From Salinimicrobium gaetbulicola (GTDB taxonomy: Bacteria; Bacteroidota; Bacteroidia; Flavobacteriales; Flavobacteriaceae), in NCBI RefSeq assembly GCF_042676025.1, contig NZ_JBHTJP010000032.1, forward strand, positions 186,001 through 250,000: DNA of 64,000 nt. The letters are read 5' to 3'. The notes under the pieces were generated by a model. That model made no database searches. It saw only the letters and a program-made list of their open reading frames with translations, and was not told the DNA's origin. Of the stretch, positions 8,364-17,211 are shown piece by piece. Positions within the stretch are counted from its first letter, which is position 1. Every line of letters begins with the position of its first letter. A program made the position numbers and the translations under genes.

Positions 8364-9023
8364 TTATATGATCTTCCCGTCTACCATGGTCAGTTTTTTA
8401 TCGGCCATGTCAGCGAGATCCTCATTATGCGTAACGATTACAAAAGTCTGGCCAAATTCAGCTCTTAGTTCAAAGAAGAGCTTGTGCAAATTTTCAGCCG
8501 ATTCGCTGTCAAGGTTCCCAGATGGTTCATCAGCAAAGATCACTCCCGGATTGTTGATCAGGGAACGAGCTACGGCGACACGCTGTTGCTCTCCACCGCT
8601 CATTTCGGCGGGTTTGTGATCAGCTCTTTTAGAAAGGCCCAGAAAACCAAGTAGCTCTTTAGCTCTCTTTTCAGCTTGATCTTTCGGGGTATTGTGAATA
8701 TAAGCAGGAATGCAAATGTTTTCCAGCGCAGTAAATTCAGGCAAGAGTTGGTGGAACTGAAAAATGAAACCAATATTCTCATTTCTGAACCGTGAAAGTT
8801 CTTTAGAAGAGAGGGAGTAGATATCAACCCCGTTCACGATTAAATTACTATCCTTTTGTTTATCTGGGTTTTCTAAAGTTCCAAGAATCTGGAGAAGAGT
8901 TGTTTTTCCCGCTCCCGATGCCCCGACGATAGAAACGATCTCACTCTTTTTAATATGAAGGTTTACGCCTTTTAAAACATGAAGGTCGTTATAGGTCTTG
9001 TGAATATTTTCTGCTACGATCAT
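8364..9023 (-). CDS. ABC transporter ATP-binding protein, LolD/MacB type
   Basis: A 219-residue ATPase with all the canonical motifs: Walker A GASGAGKTT (about 33-41), Q-loop in FIFQFHQLLPEF, signature MSGGEQQR, Walker B VIFADEPSGNLD and the switch His (VTHNED). The length and the FQFHQLLPEFTALEN block are typical of the LolD/FtsE/MacB branch, which powers lipoprotein release or similar mechanotransmission. No permease gene is next to it, so its partner must lie elsewhere. It is 22 bases after the DUF5916 gene and 18 before the TIGR02757 gene, consistent with one transcript. Confidence 0.9.
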   Translation of the reverse strand: MIVAENIHKTYNDLHVLKGVNLHIKKSEIVSIVGASGAGKTTLLQILGTLENPDKQKDSNLIVNGVDIYSLSSKELSRFRNENIGFIFQFHQLLPEFTALENICIPAYIHNTPKDQAEKRAKELLGFLGLSKRADHKPAEMSGGEQQRVAVARSLINNPGVIFADEPSGNLDSESAENLHKLFFELRAEFGQTFVIVTHNEDLADMADKKLTMVDGKII

Positions 9024-9045
9024 AATTTTATTCTCTGTTGCAATA

Positions 9046-11490
9046 TTAACCTTTAAACCTGTTTTTTATGTTATTATAATCCAAATAATACACAATTCGC
9101 AGGGAAAGGGTATGTTTTGCGGGTTGCTGAAAGAGGTTTTCCAAACTTTCAGTATATAGAAGTTCACTTTGATCATCTAAGTGTAAAATGGAATTCCTGT
9201 AAAGCAGGATCATCTCACTTCCGGGAGCAAAACGCCATTGGTAACTTAGGTCAAGGTTCCAGATATTGAAATGCGCGTTAGGATCATTTTCTGAAGTTAC
9301 CTCATAATCATAGGCTTCGAGATCACCGGTTTGAAGTAGTCTGCTGTAATCTCCATCGGAAAAATTGGCTGTTGACCAAAAGTTTCTAAAGCTTAAACTA
9401 AGCGCGTCCTTTGTACTGAAGTTATATGTTCCTTGCAACGAGTTTTCAATACTTTCCATATCCCTGTTTCCAAAGACGATCTCTCGTGGTTCAAGAGCTA
9501 CGAAACTTTGACGGTTGATCTCGTTTGAATAACCAAAGGAATAGATCAATAAAAACCGATTATTGACCCTAAAGCGGGGAGAAGCGGTAAAATTCACCTG
9601 ATTGTGAGCTGTACCCAGATATTTATTGAATTCAAGACGGGAATCTATCGCGATTCTTTTTCGGTAATCTGAAGAGATCCAGCCTTCTAAAAAGGCATTT
9701 TCGGGATATTCAACATACCGGTTCTTTCGGCGAGGTTCGAAGAAATCCTTAAAAACAGTGCTGTAATTTGCCGATCCTCCAAAAGCAAAACGATCCGTGG
9801 TAATTCCGAAGAAGCTGGCTCCAAAATTGGAAGCTACATTTTCATCAGGATCATACCTGCGCAGGTGATTCCCGAATAATTGTATTCTGTAATCATTAAA
9901 GATACCTGTAGGTTCAAAGATCCGGTAGGACGTCTTCCAAAAGAAGTTATTGTAATTGTTCATGAAATTCAGCCCGAGATCATTGATGTCATAGGTCTCA
10001 TTGGCAAATTCATGACGCACTCCATAGCGGAATTTGCCCTTTGTCCTTGAAATATCCAGAACAGAAGCGAACCCGGTAAGATTCTCTTCTGGCAGATTCA
10101 CATTACTCATCTTAGCCTCTCCCGTAAAGTTGAAAGAGCTGGATTTATTAAATACGTCAAAAAGGAATCCTGTCACATTACCATCCCTAAAATGCCCGTT
10201 TCGGGTAACATTTGTATTGATAAGGGAAATGGAAGATTTTTGGTTGAATTGCTGATCGAGTACAAAAATATTGTAGTTAGCGAAGGGTTCAGTGGTTATT
10301 TCCCTGGTTTCTCCGGAAATGGTGTCCCGGAAACGTGCTTTCTCTACTTGAGTAACGGCGTTGAAAAAACCAATTCCCAGGCCACTATCGGTTCTTCCGG
10401 AAATCTTTAAGGCATTCAAAAGATCTGTTTTGTCCGGATTTTCGATCAGCTCTTCATTTTCCTTTAGCTGTTCCTCAGCATTTTCATAACCGGTAGGTTG
10501 GTCTCCGATCCTTCGGGAATAAAAAAGATCACCTTTTGTGAACAGTTCGGTTCCTTCCGTAAAGAAAGCCCTGTTCTCCCCAAAAGTCTGCTCAAACGGT
10601 CCCAGGTTTAGTTTTACTTCATCATAAGCGGTTTGACCAAAGTCTGGAATAAGAGTGGCATCGAGAGTAAATGCATCATTAATTCCATATTTAAAATCCA
10701 TACCCGCACTCAGTTTTGAATCATTGTCCCCGTCATAATTTTCTACCTGACCCGAGACATACGGATAAAAACTCAACCGTACCGGAGCATCGATGTCAGA
10801 GATTCCTTTTAAAAGTCCATTGTAATGGGTCACTTTCCCTACAGATTTATCAATATAGCTCCAAACGTAGGTTTCGTTGAGATGATTGATACGCCGTCCA
10901 AACTGGGTGCTCCATATTTGTTCTTTCTTATCTGGGAATCTCAAAGCTGAATAAGGGATACGCATTTCGGCATACCAGCCTCGTTCATCAATAGAAACTT
11001 TACCTTCCCAAACCACATTATAACCATAATCCTCATTTTCACCTTTCATCTTTGCATCGGCAAGTGTTCCCGCGGCAGTAATTACAAACCGGGTTTGGTT
11101 TTCTCCGTCATTATAGGTGTTCAGGTCAAAAACGAAATAGTCGGCAACCGGAAGGTTGTCACGCTGGGCGAATTCCCTGCGAATATTTTTGGGTTCATGG
11201 TCAAAAAGTAGCGCGGCTACATAGATTGCCTCATCTGTATAGGCAATTTTCACTTCGGTAGAATGAGTAGGGGGAGCGGGTGTCCCGTCACCCGGATCGA
11301 TCATGACAAAATCTGATGCCACCGGTACCGATTCCCAAACCTGCTCGTCAATAATTCCGTCGATCTTAGGGGCATTTTTGATTCGTACTGCGTTATAATC
11401 TTTACTTTCTTTTCCGTAAGTATCGTTTTGGGAAAATAGGGATACAGAATGAAGAAAGATCATTAAAAAGATCGAAAATCTAGAGGGCAT
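9046..11490 (-). CDS. DUF5916 outer-membrane protein with CBM9-like N-terminal domain
   Basis: A large envelope protein of the DUF5916 type. The sequence beginning MPSRFSIFLMIFLHSVSLFS is a clear signal peptide, so I place the start at 11490; a longer form from 11529 adds 13 residues before it. After the signal comes a CBM9-like domain (KIDGIIDEQVWE, then Y-T-D-E-A-I-Y-V-A-A) to about residue 220. A long beta-strand-rich region with alternating hydrophobic residues, ending in a short aromatic-containing strand, suggests a beta-barrel in the outer membrane. The DFGQT and EQTFGENRAFFTEG blocks are typical of the family. The substrate is unknown; a role in glycan binding or transport is inferred only. 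Confidence 0.85.
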   Translation of the reverse strand: MPSRFSIFLMIFLHSVSLFSQNDTYGKESKDYNAVRIKNAPKIDGIIDEQVWESVPVASDFVMIDPGDGTPAPPTHSTEVKIAYTDEAIYVAALLFDHEPKNIRREFAQRDNLPVADYFVFDLNTYNDGENQTRFVITAAGTLADAKMKGENEDYGYNVVWEGKVSIDERGWYAEMRIPYSALRFPDKKEQIWSTQFGRRINHLNETYVWSYIDKSVGKVTHYNGLLKGISDIDAPVRLSFYPYVSGQVENYDGDNDSKLSAGMDFKYGINDAFTLDATLIPDFGQTAYDEVKLNLGPFEQTFGENRAFFTEGTELFTKGDLFYSRRIGDQPTGYENAEEQLKENEELIENPDKTDLLNALKISGRTDSGLGIGFFNAVTQVEKARFRDTISGETREITTEPFANYNIFVLDQQFNQKSSISLINTNVTRNGHFRDGNVTGFLFDVFNKSSSFNFTGEAKMSNVNLPEENLTGFASVLDISRTKGKFRYGVRHEFANETYDINDLGLNFMNNYNNFFWKTSYRIFEPTGIFNDYRIQLFGNHLRRYDPDENVASNFGASFFGITTDRFAFGGSANYSTVFKDFFEPRRKNRYVEYPENAFLEGWISSDYRKRIAIDSRLEFNKYLGTAHNQVNFTASPRFRVNNRFLLIYSFGYSNEINRQSFVALEPREIVFGNRDMESIENSLQGTYNFSTKDALSLSFRNFWSTANFSDGDYSRLLQTGDLEAYDYEVTSENDPNAHFNIWNLDLSYQWRFAPGSEMILLYRNSILHLDDQSELLYTESLENLFQQPAKHTLSLRIVYYLDYNNIKNRFKG

Positions 11491-11622
11491 TATTAAAGAA
11501 TATTTAAAAGAATCAATTTTATACTGCAATGTTACTGAAGAAAAGCATAATCTGAAAGTATCAAATCGGGTAAGTATTGATAATCTTGAATTATTCTCTA
11601 CTTTTAACTTAAAACTATTGTT

Positions 11623-12168
11623 ATGAATTTAAATGAACTTGAAAAAGCCACTTTTGCAGGTGGTTGTTTTTGGTGTACCGAAGCTGTCTTCCAACGTGTG
11701 GAAGGAGTGGAAAAGGTAATTTCGGGATTTACAGGCGGGAATATTAAAAATCCACCGTACCGTGAAGTGATAACCGGGAGGACCGGCCATGCCGAAGCCA
11801 TTGAGATACAATTTGACCCTTCAAAAACCTCTTTTGAGGAACTCCTTAATATTTTCTTTGCTACTCATGATCCCACCACCCTTAACCGACAACAAAATGA
11901 CGTGGGAACTCAATATAGAAGTGCGGTTTTCTATCATTCCGAAGAGCAGAAGCAAACCGCGGAAAAGGTTATTGATCAACTTGAAAAGGAGAAGGTCTTT
12001 GCTAATCCTATAGTGACCGAAATCGCTGCTGCCGGACCTTTTTACAAGGCCGAAGAGGAACATCATGATTATTATAATAAACACGGGTCACAGCCTTATT
12101 GCCAGATTATCATTGATCCTAAGGTGCAGAAACTCAAGGAGAAATTCGCTCATAAACTAAAATCCTAA
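11623..12168 (+). CDS. msrA: Peptide methionine sulfoxide reductase MsrA
   Basis: A 181-residue MsrA, which repairs oxidised methionine by reducing the S-sulfoxide. The active-site block FAGGCFWCTEAVFQRVEGV (about residues 9-27) carries the catalytic Cys of the GCFWC motif. Also present are the GRTGHAEAIEIQFDP block and the late HHDYYNKHGSQPYC segment, whose terminal Cys may serve as resolving residue. There is no signal peptide, so it is cytoplasmic. A possible promoter, TTG-N19-TACTTTTA (11577-11606, one mismatch in the -7 box), precedes it. It is monocistronic or shares a transcript with the small downstream gene. Confidence 0.95.
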   Translation: MNLNELEKATFAGGCFWCTEAVFQRVEGVEKVISGFTGGNIKNPPYREVITGRTGHAEAIEIQFDPSKTSFEELLNIFFATHDPTTLNRQQNDVGTQYRSAVFYHSEEQKQTAEKVIDQLEKEKVFANPIVTEIAAAGPFYKAEEEHHDYYNKHGSQPYCQIIIDPKVQKLKEKFAHKLKS

Positions 12169-12227
12169 AAAGGGATACCTCCTAAAAATGGCACTTTTCT
12201 TGCATTATTAAGAGAAAATATGAACGA

Positions 12228-12536
12228 ATGAAAAACGGAAAAAATAGATTACTGGTTAAAAGTTTGGTGTATGATGCCATTGGTATGGCAAGTTCTTCTA
12301 TTCCATTTGTTGGTCCTTTTTTAGACCTGTTGTGGGCACCATACGCAGCAAATAAAATGTCTGAAATGTTTCCCGGAAAAAGGGGAAAACTGGCTTCGGT
12401 CATCGTATTTCTGGAAGAGATCCTGCCTTTTACAGATATTATCCCAACCTTTACGTTGATGTGGCTTTATACATATGTTTGGAAAAAGGAGCGCGGTACC
12501 CAAGGCCTTGTTATTGAGGCTGAAGTGATTCAGTAA
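12228..12536 (+). CDS. Small conserved membrane-associated protein, unknown function
   Basis: A 102-residue protein that begins with a basic N-terminus. One amphipathic and one or two hydrophobic segments follow (roughly residues 14-42, with the SIPFVGPFLDLLWAPYAANKM stretch, and 56-88, ending TLMWLYTYVW). A Pro/Gly-containing loop and a Lys/Glu-rich tail complete it. I know such small proteins from many flavobacterial genomes but no function. It lies 59 bases after msrA and ends before a bidirectional terminator. Confidence 0.65.
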   Translation: MKNGKNRLLVKSLVYDAIGMASSSIPFVGPFLDLLWAPYAANKMSEMFPGKRGKLASVIVFLEEILPFTDIIPTFTLMWLYTYVWKKERGTQGLVIEAEVIQ

Positions 12537-12559
12537 TTTTAACTAATAGTATTAAATAA

Positions 12560-12589
12560 AAACGGCGGATAATTACTTATCCGCCGTTT
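12560..12589. terminator. Bidirectional intrinsic terminator
   Basis: A 13-bp perfect inverted repeat (AAACGGCGGATAA / TTATCCGCCGTTT, 12560-12572 and 12577-12589). A T-rich tail follows on the plus strand and an A/T-rich stretch on the other side. It sits between the convergent small membrane gene and the TonB receptor gene. Confidence 0.8.
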
Positions 12590-12595
12590 ATGTTT

Positions 12596-14854
12596 TTAGA
12601 AGGTAATTTCAGCGCTAACTGAAATATTCCTGCCCATATTTGGAATGCCTTCCGGCTTGAGCCTGGAAAGATGGGCGATATAGGTTTCATTCAATAAATT
12701 AGTTCCGGTAAGTTTTAATCCTATCACTGTAGAACTAAGTTTGAATTCTCCGCCCAGCCCCATGTTTAAAAGAGAATATCCGGGAGTGCTGGTTTCAAAT
12801 TCGTCAGTTCTGTTCTGGTCAAAAAATGATTTCAGGCTTATTGAAAAGAAACCATTCTCTGCAAAATCCATCTTCGGAAGCTCTATCCTTAGAGTATTTA
12901 ATAAAGACGGAGCAGGGATCAAAGGCAGATTGTTGCCATCCTCCTTTTCACCGATGACCAGTTCGAAACTGTTCTCAAAATGCAACCAGTCGAGCGGGTG
13001 AGGGTGGAAGTGAACTCCGGCTTCTCCGCCATATAATATTGCATTATTTTGAATGTAATTAAAAACAGGAGCTTCATCCTGAAAGTTTCCGGTTGGTTCC
13101 AGGTAGATGTAATTATTAATATGATTATAAAAACCATTAGTGAACACTTCAACATGCTCATTGCCGAATTCCAAGGCAAGATCAAGCTGATAATTTTGTT
13201 CGTTCTCCAGATCTGGATTTCCTATTTCATAGCGGTTTGCACCGTGATGCACCCCATTGGAAGTGAGTTCAGCAAGGTTTGGAGCGCGAAAACCGGACGC
13301 GAAATTTAGCCTGGCAGTAAGATTTTTAGCAACATTCAACTTTACCCCAAGTGAAGCATTATAGCTATCAAAATTTCTTTCCAGGTCTGCAATATAATCA
13401 GGCTCACCAAGAGAACCCATTTCGGAGGTTTTCAGATCTCTGTGATCATATCTTAATCCGGCCTGAAAATCTATTTTTTCAAGGTGGTAATGGGTGGTAG
13501 CCATTATTCCCAGATCTACCGTAGTAGCATCCGGGATCAAAATTTCTTCTCCCAAATTTCGATTCTCCTGAACCATTCCCTGTACACCCAGGATTGTTTC
13601 AAAGTTCGCAGCCTCCGGAAAATGGTATTTTACATCATAATTAATAGTTGACAATTCCATTTCAAGAGCGGCTTTTCCTTCTTCGTGAGCCTCATGTTCT
13701 TCCTCAGTCTCTCCTTCGTGATCTTCTTCATGCTCTCCTTCAAACTCTTTGCGGTTATTGAAAACATAGCCCAGTTTTAGATCAAGGCTGGAGTTGCTGA
13801 AATAGAAGTTATTATCCAGGCTTAAAATATGGTTCTGAATCTTTTGATATGGTTCCATAATTTCCTTGGAAGTTGATTGCAGGCCAATTTCTTCAGGAAT
13901 TCCTGCTTCCCCGGAATTCAAGTTATACCGCAGATCTCCTTTATAACCAGAAGTTCTATATCCAATTCCTGATTTCAGGTCAAATTCATTAAATCTCGTA
14001 TTAGTAACACGGTCTCCATTACCTGTTAAGTAATCACTGTGGACGGCATAATTACCACGGACAAGAAATTTCAGATTTTCTCCAGAAGTTTTAAACCCGG
14101 CATTGGCCTCCAGTCCCTGAGTATTGGAATAATAATTAATTTTTGCATCCACTTCGGTATCTTCTTCGGCGGCATATCTTTCCGGGTTTAAATAAAGGAC
14201 ACCACCCAGCGCATCGCTACCGTACAACAAGGAAGCAGGGCCTTTAATGACTTCAATACTCTCTGTACCGGAACTGCTTAATCCAAGACCATGTTCATCC
14301 CCGAATTGCTGATTTTCCAGGCGCACACCTTGAGTATATACCAATACACGATTTGAACTTAATCCCCTAATGACAGGTTTCCCAATTCCTGTACCGGTAC
14401 TTATGGTTTCAACTCCTGCAAGATTTGAAATCCCTTCGGCCAGTGTTAACGTCCCGGTTCTGTTTATTTCTTCCATAGTTGCGCGGTCCACTTTCATGAC
14501 ATTATCACTCTGTAGTTGATGAAAGGGTGTGGAAACGATCACTTCTTCCATTTCAATGGCAGTAGGTGAGAGGAGTACTGTTAGAGGTTCATCAGAAGGT
14601 ATTGAAACTTTCTGGGTTCTGGTGCCATAACCCAAAGATGAAACCACCAGAGTATAATTTCCTGAAGGGATATTGTTTATTGAAAAATTTCCATTGACAT
14701 CTGAAATACCGCCTTTTTCAGGTTCCTGAAGGTAAACGGTAGCTCCAATGATCGGTTCTTCGGAATTGGCATCCAGAATACTTCCGGTTAGGTTATACTG
14801 ACTATAAGATATTCCGGTCATAAATAAGAATGACCAGATCAATAATTTATGCAT
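12596..14854 (-). CDS. TonB-dependent receptor, probable metal (zinc) receptor with His-rich loop
   Basis: The best start is the ATG at 14854, giving about 752 residues with a signal peptide (MHKLLIWSFLFMTGISYS); an upstream in-frame ATG at 14893 adds 13 residues. Domains in order are a carboxypeptidase-regulatory-like fold (LTGSILDANSEEPIIGATVYL), a TonB plug (VIVSTPFHQLQSDNVM; EVIKGPASLLYGSDALGGVLY), and a beta-barrel ending in a VSAEITF strand. An acidic His-rich loop (about residues 385-408) contains repeated E-H-E-E-D-H-E-G units, as in zinc receptors of the ZnuD type. The adjacent small secreted protein is also His/Cys-rich. Zinc or copper uptake is a supported guess, not shown. Confidence 0.85.
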   Translation of the reverse strand: MHKLLIWSFLFMTGISYSQYNLTGSILDANSEEPIIGATVYLQEPEKGGISDVNGNFSINNIPSGNYTLVVSSLGYGTRTQKVSIPSDEPLTVLLSPTAIEMEEVIVSTPFHQLQSDNVMKVDRATMEEINRTGTLTLAEGISNLAGVETISTGTGIGKPVIRGLSSNRVLVYTQGVRLENQQFGDEHGLGLSSSGTESIEVIKGPASLLYGSDALGGVLYLNPERYAAEEDTEVDAKINYYSNTQGLEANAGFKTSGENLKFLVRGNYAVHSDYLTGNGDRVTNTRFNEFDLKSGIGYRTSGYKGDLRYNLNSGEAGIPEEIGLQSTSKEIMEPYQKIQNHILSLDNNFYFSNSSLDLKLGYVFNNRKEFEGEHEEDHEGETEEEHEAHEEGKAALEMELSTINYDVKYHFPEAANFETILGVQGMVQENRNLGEEILIPDATTVDLGIMATTHYHLEKIDFQAGLRYDHRDLKTSEMGSLGEPDYIADLERNFDSYNASLGVKLNVAKNLTARLNFASGFRAPNLAELTSNGVHHGANRYEIGNPDLENEQNYQLDLALEFGNEHVEVFTNGFYNHINNYIYLEPTGNFQDEAPVFNYIQNNAILYGGEAGVHFHPHPLDWLHFENSFELVIGEKEDGNNLPLIPAPSLLNTLRIELPKMDFAENGFFSISLKSFFDQNRTDEFETSTPGYSLLNMGLGGEFKLSSTVIGLKLTGTNLLNETYIAHLSRLKPEGIPNMGRNISVSAEITF

Positions 14855-14905
14855 GTGAATTATTTTAAATACGTAATAAGGGCAAAAGCCCAATTGAAAT
14901 AACTG

Positions 14906-15226
14906 TTATGAAGCTAATTCAGGCGGGCCACGCTGTTTGAAAGCGTGAATTGTTATCGTATTTAAAAATAGATAGGTAGTTTCAATTTCAGAAGATATTT
15001 CTTCAGGGAAAAACAGGGTATAAGAAGAAAAATCAGGATAGGAGAAACTTACTTTCTGAAAGGAAAATAATTCGCAATCCACATTTTTTCCGTGGAAATG
15101 AGAATCTGCATAATTATTACATACTTCGTGTTGATGTCCCACCAAAATATGAGCAAACTCTACCGTAGAGGGAAAGCTTAAAAGCCCAATAAGCAGTATT
15201 ATACCAAACTTAGCGAAGGCTTTCAT
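14906..15226 (-). CDS. Small secreted His/Cys-rich protein upstream of TonB receptor
   Basis: A 106-residue protein with a signal peptide (MKAFAKFGIILLIGLLSFPSTVEFA). It is followed by a short stretch rich in His and Cys (HILVGHQHEVCNNYADSHFH, then N-V-D-C), then a hydrophobic/aromatic region. The His-Cys pattern looks able to bind a metal. The gene is directly upstream of the His-rich TonB receptor (about 51 bases from its proposed start), so both probably form one transcript and one function. I do not recognise a named family. Confidence 0.7.
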   Translation of the reverse strand: MKAFAKFGIILLIGLLSFPSTVEFAHILVGHQHEVCNNYADSHFHGKNVDCELFSFQKVSFSYPDFSSYTLFFPEEISSEIETTYLFLNTITIHAFKQRGPPELAS

Positions 15227-15237
15227 GATAGAACTGA

Positions 15238-15558
15238 TTATTTTTTAATTCGAAGGAGTCCCATTCTGGCGAGCATATTCTTCTCGAAATTCCAGAAAAA
15301 TTCAAACTGACCAAACAACCAACCATAACAGACCAACAGGATCTGGTAAGTTGGAAAAATGATCAAAATTCTTAGTGCGTAATAACTTAGCCCACCCCAA
15401 AGAAATTCAGAAGTGAAATTTAAACGGGTAATTCCCAGGTAGTCCAGGAGGGGTCTTGCAACAAATAATGAAGAAGAACCTGTAATACTGAAAACAAGGA
15501 GGATCAATAAAACTTGTCCGTTGGAAGAAATTCCCCAGCGTTTTTTTAATTTTTCCAT
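15238..15558 (-). CDS. Small membrane protein, probably DUF6787 family
   Basis: A 106-residue protein beginning M-E-K-L-K-K-R-W-G-I-S-S-N. It has two hydrophobic segments (about 17-36 and 61-84), a TGSSS motif between helix 1 and the loop, and a cytoplasmic-type basic C-terminus. I recall this pattern from the flavobacterial DUF6787 proteins; the family name is from memory. The function is unknown. On the minus strand TATCTTTG (15570-15563) sits just upstream of the ATG and could be a -7 box. Confidence 0.65.
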   Translation of the reverse strand: MEKLKKRWGISSNGQVLLILLVFSITGSSSLFVARPLLDYLGITRLNFTSEFLWGGLSYYALRILIIFPTYQILLVCYGWLFGQFEFFWNFEKNMLARMGLLRIKK

Positions 15559-15653
15559 GGCGCAAAGATAAAAAAGAAATCAGACAAAGATGTAAGATTA
15601 AATCACCTGAATGAAAAAATATATAAAAACCTAAATATCAAAGTTTTAATGAG

Positions 15654-16079
15654 TTAGAAGCGAGTTGAAACCGAAAACCTCTGGTTGTATTTTCGGGACA
15701 GGAAAACGAAGTAATTATAAAGCTTGTAATTCACCTCATATCCGTAATCAATAGTGGGATCATAGTTTATTTCCTGCACATAAATGTCAGGGTCATACCT
15801 AAAAGGTTGTTGGACACGTTGGTTATAATCGGTAACCAGGAAGCGGTTCTTGTTCTCAAGATAGTTTTGGGTATAATAACCTTCAGGTTGTGCTTCTGAA
15901 GCCAGAAAATATGAGAATCCGGGTTCAATGATGATGATCTCATACTCCAGTTCATCATTGGCTATGACCACTGTATCAATGACAGCATCATCATTGGAAG
16001 TTTTCATTTCCCGTGTTTTGGTTGAGGAGCAGCTGTAAATAAATAACCCCAGAATAAATACGTAAATCAGGTTTTTCAT
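15654..16079 (-). CDS. DUF6146-like lipoprotein
   Basis: A 141-residue lipoprotein with signal peptide and lipobox (FILGLFIYSCSSTKT, Cys at about residue 17). The C-terminal part has repeated aromatic patterns (YDPDIYVQEINYDPTIDYGY, then EVNYKLYNYFVFLSRKYN). These features match the flavobacterial DUF6146 proteins as I remember them. It is probably exported and lipid-anchored. Function unknown. It is transcribed away from the serA terminator. Confidence 0.7.
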   Translation of the reverse strand: MKNLIYVFILGLFIYSCSSTKTREMKTSNDDAVIDTVVIANDELEYEIIIIEPGFSYFLASEAQPEGYYTQNYLENKNRFLVTDYNQRVQQPFRYDPDIYVQEINYDPTIDYGYEVNYKLYNYFVFLSRKYNQRFSVSTRF

Positions 16080-16174
16080 GATAATTGTTTTTTGGCGTGG
16101 GGAGCGACAAGGTTTTTAATTATATAATGTACGAAAAAATCAATATCACAACTTATAAAACCCTCTTAAACAAA

Positions 16175-16202
16175 AAAATGCTCCTTTTTAGAGGAGCATT
16201 TT
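16175..16202 (-). terminator. Intrinsic terminator downstream of serA
   Basis: A 10-bp stem (AAAATGCTCC / GGAGCATTTT, 16175-16184 and 16193-16202) with an 8-base loop. On the minus strand the stem is followed by a T-tract. It ends the serC-serA transcript. Confidence 0.75.
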
Positions 16203-16223
16203 AAATATGAATTGTTTCGGGTC

Positions 16224-17174
16224 TTACTTAATTAGATCAATGATCTGTTCTGCAAGCTCAACTCCGATCCTGTCCTGAGCTTCGTTAGTTGCAGCTCCAA
16301 TATGCGGACTTAACGAAACATGGCTGTTCATTAACACTTTAATGGCCGGAGAAGGCTCGTGTTCGAAAGTGTCAAGACCGGCAAAGGAAACCTTACCCGT
16401 GTCCAGAGCTTCGATTAGCGCGACTTCATCGATCACGCCTCCACGGGAAGCGTTGATGATCCCGACACCATCTTTCATTTTCTTGATCTCGTCTCTGCCA
16501 ATTACGGGCTCTTTTTGAGACGGAACGTGAAGGGTAATAAAATCTGAATGTTTGATGAGATCTTCAACAGGTTCGGTCTTAATTGGGATCTTGATCTCCT
16601 GGTGATTATAGAACTCCAGGGTGATCTCAGCTTCTCCTTCAGTACGATCACTGGCTATCACTTTCATTCCAATACCAAGAGCGATCTTGGCAACCTCACG
16701 TCCAATCCTTCCGAAACCGATAATTCCGAGGGTTTTTCCTCGTAATTCCTGACCTCCGGAATAACTTTTCTTGAGCTCTTTGAACCTTGAATCTCCTTCA
16801 AGAGGCATCTCGCGGTTAGCCGCGTACAAATATCGAACACCACTAAAAAGGTGAGCGAAAACAAGTTCTGCGACAGAACTAGAAGAAGCAGCCGGGGTAT
16901 TGACCACGTGTAAGCCTTTGCTTTTTGCGTAGTCAACATCAATATTATCCATCCCAACACCGCCGCGACCAATAAGTTTAAGATCTGGGCAGGCATCGAT
17001 TATGTCTTTTCTTACCTTGGTGGCACTGCGTACCAGCAAAGCATTGATCTTATTTTCCTGCAGGTAATTTTTAAGTTGCTCCTGCGCAACTTTGGTGGTA
17101 ATTACTTCAAAACCGGCATTTTCTAAAACTTCTTTTCCGCTTGTTGAAATACCGTCGTTTGCTAAAACTTTCAT
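16224..17174 (-). CDS. serA: D-3-phosphoglycerate dehydrogenase
   Basis: A 316-residue D-isomer-specific 2-hydroxyacid dehydrogenase of the short form without a C-terminal ACT domain. The Rossmann motif GIIGFGRIGREVAK lies near residue 149. The VARS-like (LLVRSATKV), GRGGVGMDNID and catalytic NASRGGVIDE blocks and the catalytic His of the late HIGAATNEAQ stretch are visible. It oxidises 3-phosphoglycerate in the first step of serine synthesis. It follows serC by 37 bases in the same orientation. Because the ACT regulatory domain is missing, allosteric serine control may be absent; that is inference. Confidence 0.9.
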   Translation of the reverse strand: MKVLANDGISTSGKEVLENAGFEVITTKVAQEQLKNYLQENKINALLVRSATKVRKDIIDACPDLKLIGRGGVGMDNIDVDYAKSKGLHVVNTPAASSSSVAELVFAHLFSGVRYLYAANREMPLEGDSRFKELKKSYSGGQELRGKTLGIIGFGRIGREVAKIALGIGMKVIASDRTEGEAEITLEFYNHQEIKIPIKTEPVEDLIKHSDFITLHVPSQKEPVIGRDEIKKMKDGVGIINASRGGVIDEVALIEALDTGKVSFAGLDTFEHEPSPAIKVLMNSHVSLSPHIGAATNEAQDRIGVELAEQIIDLIK

Positions 17175-17211
17175 GTATTAAATTTCTCTTTTATAAAACT
17201 TTGAATTTCAA

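Noticed and set aside
9046..11490. DUF5916 protein as a classical TonB receptor
   Set aside because: There is no TonB box or plug motif; the N-terminal domain is CBM9-like, so I kept the DUF5916 assignment.
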